64,000 nt of DNA from Himantopus leucocephalus. Its lineage: Eukaryota > Chordata > Aves > Charadriiformes > Recurvirostridae. Under the pieces are notes generated by a model. That model saw only the letters and a program-made list of their open reading frames with translations. It had not been told where the DNA came from and made no database searches. Shown in pieces: positions 54,532 to 64,000 of this stretch (position 1 is its first letter; the number at the start of each line of letters is the position of its first letter). The position numbers and the translations under genes were made by a program. The stretch lies in assembly GCA_003993805.1 (NCBI GenBank), contig RSEF01000003.1:64749887-64813886 (forward strand), in the 5' to 3' direction.

Positions 54532-54731
54532 CCGTCGGTCTGGCCAATATACAATGAACCATGACCATTCCAAGAAGACCCCCGATGGAGCATCATTTGA
54601 CCGCTCAGGATCCCAGGACTCCTTGGATGAACTGTCTATGGATGACTACTGGAAAGAACTTGAAAACATCCATGAAACCAGAGGAAATAATCATGAGGAA
54701 CGAGTAGCACTTGTAGTGAAAGAACCAGATG
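54532..54731 (+). CDS. ARHGAP18: ARHGAP18 exon 2
   Basis: Internal exon of 200 bases: one base completing the Ser codon, 66 full codons (residues 16-81 of the joined protein) and one base of the next codon. It starts after a TTTGTAG acceptor and ends at a GTAATG donor. It encodes RRSGQYTMNH at its start and SQDSLDELSMDDYWKELENI at residues 42-61, nearly identical to the human ARHGAP18 N-terminal region (RRYGQYTMN; SQDSLDELSMEDYW). The segment is acidic and Ser-rich, has no catalytic role and probably forms a short helix in a flexible N-terminus. The split codon G|AG joins exon 3 to read EPDEGELEEEW, exactly as in human. An ATG at 54554-54556 (Met in QYTMNH) could start a shorter protein from an alternative promoter. 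The intron upstream stays open in this frame by chance for about 130 bases. Confidence 0.95.
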
Positions 54732-57044
54732 GTAATGAAATCTGTTCTTGTGAATGATCATCAGTTTGCTGATTTAGGGATTTTTCTTTAAGTCTTATTT
54801 CAAGAGATGGCACCCACCCAACACACTTAAATCAAAAAGGAGGCCACTCTGCTGAACATCCACTTTGAAAACTCTGTTGTTTCTGATGCATATCACCAGA
54901 AACAGGTAGTGCCCTGAAAGAGAATTCTATCAGAGATAAGTAAAAGGCTGGTTTTCCTTTAAATTGTATTTGCAGAACATCAGAAAGGTGCCTGTACTTG
55001 CAAATCACAACAATTGAAACTTTATTTGCAGTTTGCTGGTAAACTAACTTACCCTTTCACTCTTTGTGTATGTTGTTCGTTATTGTAGCTATTGTGGATA
55101 GAAACCGCACGCTTTAGAAGACAAGCCAATGATTAACCGGTTTAAGTTTAGTGAGTAACTTTCTACGCTTGTAACTATTGTGACTGTTCAGTTGTATTAT
55201 TTGTGTTTCTCAGAGGCATCAATTACAGGCCACTCCTGAGGGCATGATCTTAGAAGGAGTTGGGCAATTTCTTTATTTTTCTTGTCCTATCAGACAAAAG
55301 AGGAGTAATACCCCTAATTCCATTCTTCTGTCAAAAATTAGTTTTTAACAGTGCAGTATCTGCCTCTCTCCTAGTCTTACAAGATGCCTACAGTCTCAGT
55401 AAATTAAAATGGTGAGTTTTGCATTTTGGTGTGGCTTCTCCATGAGTGAGATGTGCTCCATTAGCTTTCAAAGGGATTTGCACTTCTGCCTCTCTAGACG
55501 TTTTGAAACATCACCGCTATTTACAAGTGCTCTGAAGAAGGTAGCAACGTGGCTGCTGGAGAAAGCGGCAAGGCTGTGAGCCCATGTGCCTGGGGAGCAG
55601 GGCATCTGACGGAGCTGCGAGGCTGCCTCCAGAGCAGCAGAGCCTATTGTTGTGCAACGCATGAGCCTCTTCTCTTACCCCAGCTCACTGATGCTGCTCT
55701 GCCTTCAGGCTCTGCACTCCAAAACCCACCGTTTCTTTTTTCATTAATATATAGGCTTCTTCCCTCTAGTTACCTCTCCAGCTCGAGCTGCTGACTTTGG
55801 CATGAAGTCCAAGTGAGGCGGCTCAGTGGAGTTGATCAGCTTGAGTAGATGTTGCTGTGCCCCATACCTTGCCTAATGTGCAGCACCTTGCTTGGGTATG
55901 AGTACTCCTGAACGTGTGGGCCACTGCATCTGGCTGATGGGCCTGCCTGGGCGGAGGCTTGCTTGAGACACAGTAATGCAAAGGCAACGCAGGGGAGACA
56001 TGAGATATACCTTCCTCACATCTGCTCTGGAGAATGGGTGTAGCCCTTCTGTCCAGCCCTAATAACAAAATCTGATTTTTGTCAGAGGCTCAGTGTTTGC
56101 CTGCACAGCCATAGCAAAATTAGTACTTAAAATTTGTGTCTGTTTTCTGAATGCTGTTAATATCCAGGTGCCCACTTGGATATGCACTGGGCACTGTGGG
56201 AAACCACAGTCAATAGTGAAGTCGACATGCCAGCTTTGGAGTACTTTTAGATATCTGATAAGTGGAAACGTTGCTTGAATGTTTGAGAGGGTTGCTGGTG
56301 TGCAGCACAAGCTCGCCTGCTATGGACAGAACTTAGTGTTTTAAGGAAAGCATCATTAGAGAGATACTGATTTCAGAAGCAGAAGTTTTGCCATCGGTGA
56401 CAGTATTTAATAGCTTTCTCCTCTTTCATGTGCAGTGATCTGTCAATAAAGGATACCTTATCAGCAATAAGACTAAAGCAACAATTGTTTTGTGGGCTCT
56501 CCGCAGGCTGGAGACCATGTCATAAGAACTGATTAAAAAATAGCATTAAGGTGACTCCTGTAGCCTGGTTTGTCCTTCATTAAATTGAGCTAGTGGAGAG
56601 CTGTAGGATTAATGTATCAAGAAAAGTGGGCAGAACCGTATCAGTAAAGGAGCTAAAGAGATTGAGGATTGAACTAAAAACCAATGAAGCATTAATGATC
56701 AGAGGCTTTCAAACTTCCCCATACACATTTATATCTAGGTACATTTATAAAATGGTGTATGATTTAATAGAAGTGCTGTAGATTATAATAAAGATTACCC
56801 CATAGCAATCTGTATTGGATTAACTATTTTAAAAGCTTTGATATCATATGTTAATTCTTTTGAAGCTCTTTAGAAACATTAGCTTTTTTACAAGTCATGA
56901 CAGTGTAAGTAATTGTTCCTAATTGTGGATCTGCTTAGTACTTTCCCTGTGAACTGCATTAACTATATCATGTTACTAACATCCAGTGTGCATAACAGTA
57001 CTTGAAAGCCAACGTTTGTGCCTTTTTGTCTTTGCCTTGCTCAG
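54732..57044 (+). other. ARHGAP18: ARHGAP18 intron 2
   Basis: 2.3-kb intron bounded by GTAATG and by a pyrimidine-rich acceptor (ttgccttgctcAG). I see no coding exon, RNA gene or recognisable transposon in it. Confidence 0.85.
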
Positions 57045-57280
57045 AGGGAGAACTGGAAGAAGAATGGCTGAAGGAGGCAGGTCTGTCAAATCTGTTTGGT
57101 GAGAGCTCTGGTGACTCCCTGGAAAGCGTGGTGTTTCTGTCCACACTGACCCGAACCCAGAAGGCAGCGGTAGAAAAGAGAGTAGAGACTGTCACGCAAA
57201 CCATGAGGAAAAAAAACAAACACCACCAGATTCCTGATGTCAGAGACATCTTCAGGGTGCAAAATGACTCAAAGGGAAAA
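57045..57280 (+). CDS. ARHGAP18: ARHGAP18 exon 3
   Basis: Internal exon of 236 bases: two bases completing a Glu codon and 78 full codons (residues 83-160), ending in phase 0 at a strong donor (AAA|GTAAGT). It encodes GELEEEWLKEAGLSNLFGES followed by VVFLSTLTRTQKAAVEKRVE and a basic patch RKKNKHHQIPDVRDIF. This matches human ARHGAP18 almost residue for residue (GELEEEWLKEAGLSNLFGES; FLSTLTRTQAAAVQKRVETV; KKNKQYQIPDVRDIF) and makes the gene assignment certain. It is the best conserved part of the N-terminal region, predicted amphipathic helices with an acidic first half and a basic second half. In the family the protein stimulates GTP hydrolysis by RhoA through a RhoGAP domain encoded further downstream, outside the window. 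Confidence 0.97.
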
Positions 57281-58119
57281 GTAAGTTCCTGTCCATCATT
57301 TTGTTTGATTCTGGCAGAGGGAAGAGAGGGACATGTCGGGGTGGGGGTAGAGGAGAGGGTTGCACAGACACAAAAGCTATGTTTCCAGAAGATTTGTGTC
57401 TAACTTTTCACTGATTTCCACTGGAATTTTTTACTGAATTTATGGGAATAGCATTGGTCCAGATTTGACATTGCATTAAACAATTTTATGTGGAAAGAAG
57501 TATGTGTATTGTCCTTGTATTACTTAAAGGTGATTAATAAAACAACCACTCCACCATCAAAGTATTAATCTGAATTAATTTTAATGCAGATGCAAAACTC
57601 ATGACAACTATCACCCAAAGAGCTACCAAAAGCCCACTTATTGATATCTTTGGGTGCTAGTGCCCTGCAGCCATCCTGAGGGCTCTGCCGGATAGGGGGC
57701 AGTACCTCTTACTTACTGGTGCTCTTGTTTCTTTTTTTTTTAAAAAAGCAAAATAAAGGGACATCAACCCAACCTGCTGTATTTTGGCTAGGTCTTTATG
57801 CCTGTCAGCTCAGACCCCGCACTAACTTCCAGGGCCTATGCGTGTCATTAAACTGTGTGTGGGAAGTTGCTCTGACAGATCCTGAAGGGTCCCTGTCTCC
57901 TCTCATGTGGTATGGAATGGGAGAGTTTCTCTCCCATACACAGGAAAGGGGAAGGAGATAAATGTATACTATGATTAGAATTCCTCTTCTGTGGAGAAGT
58001 GTATGTGTCGTCTTTGCTCCCCCAAAAGCAATGAGATCTTCAGCTGTAAGAAGACTGACCTGATAAAAGTGCACGGCTAGTTTACCTGACCTCAGCCCTG
58101 TCCCTTGTTCTTGCTGCTG

Positions 58120-58162
58120 CCACTGCCACTGCCACCATTCAGTGCAATGGCAGTGGCAGTGG
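58120..58162. repeat. Inverted repeat, 15-bp perfect arms, 13-base loop
   Basis: Left arm 58120-58134 (CCACTGCCACTGCCA) and right arm 58148-58162 (TGGCAGTGGCAGTGG) are exactly complementary around a 13-base loop. The arms are themselves built from a CACTGC repeat. It could fold as a stem-loop in the pre-mRNA. The pairing does not extend beyond the 15 bp. Confidence 0.9.
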
Positions 58163-58844
58163 AAAGCATGGCGAACTTTGAGGGGATTTAACTTCCTCCT
58201 TCCAACAGCTTCCTCTCCTTCAGCAACTCCTTTCAAATTCAGTAGAGGTGAAATGTAGTGGGGGGAGTTTGCAAGCTCAACTGTATTTTCTGAAGGCACA
58301 ACTTCCCTTTCACTGTTCTGCTTTGCATGTGCTTGCAGAAGGGATATTAACTCCATAAAAGCTTTCTGGGATCTGATTTGGAATTGACTACACCTAAGAA
58401 TTACAAGATATAATAGCAGAGCAATTTAGGTAAAATATCATATAGCTTAAAGAAGTATAATTTCCCCTTCAAGTATGTTATTTCAGTAAAGCACAAGAAA
58501 TACTCATGTTCCTGTACTTAAGCTACACATTGTAATGTTTGAAAATCATACGTCACGATGTTCAGTAGACTTCTGTGTCTCTTAAACTACATGTTTTGAT
58601 ATTAATGACATCAGTGAGAAGTAATACAAACAGACAAATGATTGTAGCAATTTAAGATGTATAAAACAGAAGGTTAGAGTATTTATTAAATGTAGAAATA
58701 ACTGGGGGAAAAAAAAGAATCCTTCTAAACCTGTCTTCTTGACTAAAATAAAATCGTACAAGTGTAGGCCCTCAGAGCTATACTGCATTCCTTTCTCCAA
58801 AGCAAGATAATTATTCAGAAATCATTGCTTGTGGTTATTCATCT

Positions 58845-58945
58845 AATCTGTCACAGAAAGCCTGTATTGAAGTAGCTTCTGCAGCCTCCCTAGGTAACTT
58901 ATCTCAGTGCCTTGTTACTCTCCCATAATTTGAAAGCTTTTTATG
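58845..58945 (-). mobile_element. Diverged CR1 LINE 3' fragment in intron 3
   Basis: The + strand stretch 'gcagcctccctaggtaactt' and following 'ctcagtgccttgttactctc' resembles the reverse complement of the CR1 3' segment that reads, in consensus form, as a conserved 'cc(c/t)taggtaa..tt.cagtgc..' block. It is short and heavily mutated, so the assignment is moderate. Confidence 0.55.
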
Positions 58946-59430
58946 TAACAAAAGAGGACTGAAGCCATCGCAGCTGTATGAAGTCATTCCAGTTTAATAA
59001 TAGCCTCCAAAAGTCCTGTAACCTCCTTTCACCTGGAGGAAAGCAGGAGGAAAGGTAAAACAATAGTGTTGATGTTTTGCATCAATGCTACAATTGTCTT
59101 GATGTTTCTACTATATTTCCTGCCATATTCCCAAAGAAAAGCTAGACTTTTGGTACCTTGACAGCTTCCTAGCCTGCTTCTGCTGTTCTATGAAACAGTA
59201 ATAATTTTCTGGGCAGCCATGCTGTCTTCTTCCACCTCTCAAGATCCCTGATTTTAAAAAAAAGTAAATACACAGGCTTGTGTTAGTAGGAGAAATCTTT
59301 AAAACTTGATTTTTTTTTTTCCTGAGCAAGTAAGGAGTTATACAGTGCTTGAGTAAACTACAATTAAAAATGCAGAGTGCTAAATATTCATTGTTTGTCT
59401 GAGTTGCCAAAAAGTTAATAAAAATAGTAT

Positions 59431-59515
59431 GTGGGTATACCCATATATATACGGGTATAAATATACCCATACACATTTTTACTCACAAATTCTACCCATA
59501 TATATATGAGTATAG
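59431..59515. repeat. Nested TA-rich inverted and direct repeats
   Basis: A 22-base unit of the form TACCCATATATATACGGGTATA (59439-59460) recurs with a few changes at 59493-59514. Each unit is an imperfect palindrome, and GGGTATA/TATACCC arms lie between them. The region is prone to cruciform formation and slippage. Confidence 0.8.
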
Positions 59516-60141
59516 ATTTTCTACATGTTCTGAAATATTTTTTTCTATAGTAGGTGTCATCCAGTCATGGAATGTGACAAATTTTGAGACTGGATAGTGC
59601 AGCATTGTAGAAAGCAGAAGATGGTTCAAATCCTTTCCTGTTTTGTTGTCTCTTTGAAGTGTCCTGGTTTTGCTGTTGGGAATCTAAGCTGTAAGCGCAG
59701 ATATTAATATCAGGCTGCCCTGCAAAAGGGATGGGATTGTTCTGTAGGGGAGGCAACCATGTAAGATTGTGCAAGAGGAAGGAATTTGGACTGAGTCAGT
59801 CAAAATGTCTTCTCCAGATTCCCTTTCTGTATCCTTTACAGTACAAACTATGGCTTCAGGGCAAAGAATACATTTTCTTATTCTTTGCAACTCTGGAAGG
59901 TTAAGTCTTATACCCACCTATCCTTTTAGGAAGAGTGGGGAATGGACTTAATTACTTCTTTTTTAATTACCTAGATCCCCTTAGACTTTGGCGAAGGGTT
60001 TTCTACTGAAACGCACAGGTGTGCTTCTGCATGCTCTTGAATTGAAGGAGTATGTGTTTTAATGCTGCACAGAGTCAAAGGAGTTTCTACAACCATACAT
60101 TTGTTTTTTATAGGCATGCATATTTATTGTTCCTTTCTTAG

Positions 60142-60214
60142 GTCTGTGATGGAAGTGAACCCTCAACTGTGAGAACAAGTGAAAACAAAAATGAAACACA
60201 AGATGGAACAAAAG
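60142..60214 (+). CDS. ARHGAP18: ARHGAP18 exon 4
   Basis: Internal exon of 73 bases: 24 codons (residues 161-184) plus one base, between a TTTCTTAG acceptor and a GTAATA donor. It begins in phase 0, as exon 3 requires, and reads VCDGSEPSTVRTSENKNETQ followed by DGTK. Alignment to the human protein is weaker but continuous (human ..SQSLRTNENKYQGRDDE..), centred on the shared RT-ENK. This is a Ser/Thr/Asn-rich, probably disordered linker between the conserved N-terminal helices and the RhoGAP domain, and it evolves faster than exons 2 and 3. The exon ends in phase 1. The next authentic exon was not found in the remaining 3.8 kb. Confidence 0.88.
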
Positions 60215-63200
60215 GTAATAACAAACAACTCTCTCCTTTTTTTATTTTCCCTTTTGGTTTGTAGGCTTTCAACTACACAAGCTACTACATAGGTCCGTTT
60301 TTCCAGTAACTTCAGCAAAAGAAAATTAAATTCTTATGAGAAACCTGTTCTAGCCTGCATTGTTGTAGTCTTGTCAAGTTTTTAAGTGGGGCTATAGATA
60401 GCATCCTTTGTGCCACCTGGGAAACCTTGTTTGTTACCAGTAATCATCTTATAATGGAGTCATCTGGGAGAAGTCTCCTCTCATAGTTTATGCTTAGGTC
60501 TTTCCTGATCCTTAATTTATCCCTACTGGTTTATCTCTGCTGTACAGTACAGGAAATGAAGCACATACATAACCTCATCAGTGCATACAAGAGAACAAAA
60601 ACAAATGGACTATAAACATCCAAAGAAAGTGAGAACTGGCTATATATCTGCAGCTCAAAATGCAAAAAAAACCCCAACAGGGATGGAAGAAAAAAGTTGT
60701 TTACCTTTTTAAGGAAAATGGAAAAGAAATAGCATTCTGTGTTTGTAGGACTGGGTTCAACAGCATGTGATTACACAAGATGGGTGCTGTACCCATGGGA
60801 GACCCCTCCCTCTCACTGCCAGGTAGGACAGAGCATCACAGAAGTCCTTAGCTGGTTCCATAGTTTCTGTTTTTAGAGTATGAATTTTGATGAAAGACTT
60901 TGACAAAGCTTTCTGCTGTTCTTCATGTCCAATAATAAAAGGATGGCTGCCCTGCATCATCTTAGGTTTCTTCGAAGTAGGGGTTGCACCATGTCTGTTA
61001 TACTACCATACCTATCACTGTGGAGATCAGGATATTAACTGTCAGCCATTTAAGCTTTAAGATACCGGATTGCTATGCTGCATTGTTTGTATGTTGGGTT
61101 TTCTTCTTCCAGGGGACTGGATAGCACATAGGTGTTACGCTGAACCCTACAGCCACTTAAATAGTCAGGCAGGCAGATCAAATTCCCTACCGCAAGTTAC
61201 TTATCTGTAATTAAGCCACCAAATAAACTTCTGCACCAGTTATAGAATACTAACCAGTAGTATTCTGGAAAAATGGTTACTTTAGGATTAGACTTAGAAA
61301 ACAGCAACAGACAATACAGGATGTGCATGGAAGTTGAAGTGGGAGAGATGAATATAAACCAGCCCTGAATATCACCAAATCTGTTTCCAGAAGTGCCGTT
61401 AATCCTTCCCTCCCTCCCTCTCAGCAAACCTCACTCCAATAAGAACAGTGAAAAATTCAGAGGACTGCCAGACTGCTGGTTCAGCACAAGGGAAGGAAGA
61501 GATGCCTGGTGCTCGTGTCAATAAACTGCACTGTAGGAGTGAGAGCTGGAAAATTACCAAGCAATTATTACAGAGTTTTTATCACATCTGGTTCTTTTTT
61601 TCCCAGTGGCCCTGGTGAACCCTTCAGAAATGGGAAGTTCTGAAAGGCAAATCCCATATGCTAGCTCTCCTCAGCACAGATTGCAATGTGGATGGCAAAT
61701 GCAGCCTGCTTACATCCTGATATACTTCTGCTCTTGTCAACATGCTAAAGTGGGCTCTGCTCCCAAGACTGGAGCAGGAAGAAAAAATCAGTTCAATTTG
61801 CAGTCAAACCATGCAAGTTCGGTGGTGTTAAAAGCACCGCACCTGCTTCAGTGCTGTGCTGTGATCTTTCCTCCAGAATGATGAGCAAATTAGTGTTGTA
61901 CAAAGAGTGAATGAATTTAAGGCAAAAAGTAAACAATGCCTGATATTTCAGAGATAAAAAATATTTATGAAATCCAAATCCAAAGACATTATTTTAAAAT
62001 GGACCCCCCCACCTTAACAGAGAAGTAGTACCAGTTTTACCTGAAAAATATGAATATAATCTCAGACATTATAAAGAAAATCCAAAGCTTAAATTGAGAT
62101 GTCGCAAAACTGTTAGAGTGAATGACTCTGGCCCTTCTTCAAAGGTGATGTCTCTGTCCCTAATTTGATATTTGAATGCGGCGTTCCCAAGTGCTTCTGC
62201 CAGACTGAGGATGATAATGGTTTGCCCTTAGAGCATACATGGGCTGTGTAAACCTGTGCTCACTCCTCCTTTCTTGCCAGTCTGACACACCTTGTTTCTT
62301 GCCTAAACAATGTAACCAAACTCACGGAATAAATGAAACCATTACATATTTATTCTTTTCTGCCTGATCCTGCTCAAACAGAACAGTTTAATGAGTTCCT
62401 AAGATTTTTTGTTGGTAGATGAATATTTGAGTTTTTTTGGAAGGACCCTCACTAACTGGCTTTAAGTGCCTCTTTGTTTCATGTAGGTGCAGAGTGTGTC
62501 TACGGGAAATGAAAAGGAAATTCGGAGTCATGTATTAAGCTGTCAAAAGACGTTATCATTTTAACAATCCATAACAGTCACTAAATACTAGTAATATGTT
62601 CAACAGCTACGAAAGAAAAAAAGTATTTCTCTTTGGATGCCTTTGAAAAGGAGTAAATAACTGTGTTGTTTGAGACCTCTCAAGAAATAAAAAAGAAAAA
62701 ATAAAGCAGATGAAAAGCTAAATACTCGTTAGCTTATATAGGGGAGCAGCAAAAGTCAGTTTACGGCGGACTGCAGTTGTCCTGAACACACAGGATTAGC
62801 TATAAGGGAAGAATGTTAGATAAAACCACTGTGTAGGCGCAACCTCGAACCATAATGATCAGGCAAGTGGATGAAAGAATTTCATGAACTACGTGTACCA
62901 TGAGGGAAAAGAGCTGTGATGTTTGCTTCTTGATGGGGAAAAATATGGAAATGTGGTTGTATTTTTTAATTAAAGAGTTTGTTTCTGCTTTTCATTTTAC
63001 ATGATAAATGAGTAACCTATGGCTGGAGCGATAGACTGTTAGTGAAACGATTACAAGGTTTTTTATTTTCTATTTAAAATCATCCATGAATTAGCATTTT
63101 AGAGAAATGTTCTGTCAGTCAAAAAAAACCCCTAAATCACCCATTCTACCTTTCCAATTATAAATTAAGATCTATCAGCATAGCTCCATCGAGGTATACT

Positions 63201-64000
63201 CTAGATTCTCTGTCAAAACTAGGAAATAGCAAGGTTGACACTTCCTCTATTTCCATATCCTATTAAAAAGAAACCCAAAACATAGCCCCCACCCGACTCC
63301 TGAGTAATTCCTATCATTTTATCTGATCCTTAGATAGCACTGTGAACCAAGGAAGGGGTACAAGACTAATGTAAAACACGGTTTCCACATCCTTAGAGAC
63401 AATATTTACATTTTTCTGTATCACACTCGCATTCCTCTCATGAAATATTGCATGCAGTTGGCAGGTTGGCAGAACACCAAAGCTGCTTCCTCTTACAGCT
63501 GCTTCCTAGTTAATGAATCCACAACAATAGGAGCAAGTCTACGCAATCAAGAAGAAATTCCCCACAACAGCAGCATTTCCAGACCTTTAAAATGTGCACA
63601 GCATTACCAAGACATCTGCTTTACACAGCGCCTTCCTATGACCACAGGACTGAAATAGGAGCTACTGCTTTATTGTTTGTTAACATCAGATCCCTCCCAG
63701 GCTGGTAGGAAGTATGTAGGTCACGTATAGGCCATATTAGCATGACAAAAGTCTTGGGGGGACGGGGACTGTTTTCCTTTAATTTGGATGCATTAAACAG
63801 TTTACATGATGTATACAGATATACGCACAGGGAGGCTGAAGATTGAAGCGAAGGATGAATTTGACCTTAGATATGTTTGGTTACTGAGTCTCATATATCT
63901 CTTTACTGAAACGAGCAGCTCTAGTTTCAGGATCAGCTTAATCTTTAGCGTATGCCCCAGACATCTTTCGGGGTCTATGGAAGGTGAGGAGAAGCTACTC
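60215..64000 (+). other. ARHGAP18: ARHGAP18 intron 4 (5' part, continues beyond the window)
   Basis: From the GTAATA donor to the window end I find no exon with similarity to the next part of ARHGAP18 (the linker before the RhoGAP domain). Two good-looking acceptor sites are present, at 61111-61112 and 61605-61606. The second is followed by an open frame in the correct phase (discussed as a finding). No transposon or RNA gene was recognised. Confidence 0.7.

Larger units (their letters stand above)
57281..60141 (+). other. ARHGAP18: ARHGAP18 intron 3
   Basis: 2.9-kb intron from GTAAGT to a TTTCTTAG acceptor. It contains a 15-bp-arm hairpin, a diverged CR1 piece and nested TA-rich inverted repeats, listed separately. 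A 183-codon open frame on the minus strand (57805-58356) has no recognisable family and is considered a chance frame. Confidence 0.85.

Noticed and set aside
57805..58356. 183-codon minus-strand open frame in intron 3
   Set aside because: No recognisable domain. It contains the CACTGC hairpin translated as a His/Cys and Trp/Gln run and has no supporting splice or promoter context, so it is probably chance.
61111..61132. Acceptor TTCTTCTTCCAG with a possible 19-base microexon
   Set aside because: It would shift the frame relative to known ARHGAP18 and has no similarity support.
1..64000. tRNA or rRNA genes, CRISPR arrays, operons, retroviral genes or a new multi-gene system
   Set aside because: I saw no tRNA-like cloverleaf, rRNA, regularly spaced repeats or intact viral frames. 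The window is an ordinary vertebrate gene with a large first intron.

Overview
This is a piece of a bird nuclear genome. The evidence is CR1 LINE fragments, including one with the typical avian CR1 3' end at about 25.9 kb, large AT-rich introns and CpG-island promoters. The one protein-coding gene I can support is the 5' part of ARHGAP18 (Rho GTPase-activating protein 18, also called SENEX or MacGAP) on the + strand. Four exons are resolved by splice sites, reading phase and protein similarity: exon 1 coding part 5142-5185, exon 2 54532-54731, exon 3 57045-57280 and exon 4 60142-60214. Joined in phase they give 184 codons plus one base. The catalytic RhoGAP domain lies downstream, outside the window.

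Layout. 1-3.87 kb is intergenic sequence with no feature I recognise. 3.87-4.24 kb is an ancient antisense CR1 fragment that runs into a 1.3-kb CpG island (about 4.24-5.56 kb). That island holds the promoter, an ATG-free leader and a 14-codon first coding exon. 5.19-54.53 kb is a 49-kb first intron containing further antisense CR1 fragments (one about 1.6 kb long), a second CpG-rich block beside a 100-N assembly gap at 26 kb, and several palindromes, tandem duplications and G-rich motifs. 54.5-60.2 kb holds exons 2-4 with introns of 2.3 and 2.9 kb. The rest is the start of intron 4.

How it works together. A housekeeping-type CpG promoter drives a gene whose product (known from the family, not seen here) inactivates RhoA and affects actin organisation, cell shape and polarity. 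The window encodes the N-terminal, mostly acidic and probably flexible region. Its most interesting point is that the first exon predicted here gives a short N-terminus (starting MVTVVTKLVHYLHL) unlike the one I remember for human ARHGAP18. A second, intronic CpG block may be an alternative promoter. I found no operon-like, CRISPR, viral or otherwise new multi-gene system. Most long open frames here are chance frames in GC-rich or intronic DNA.
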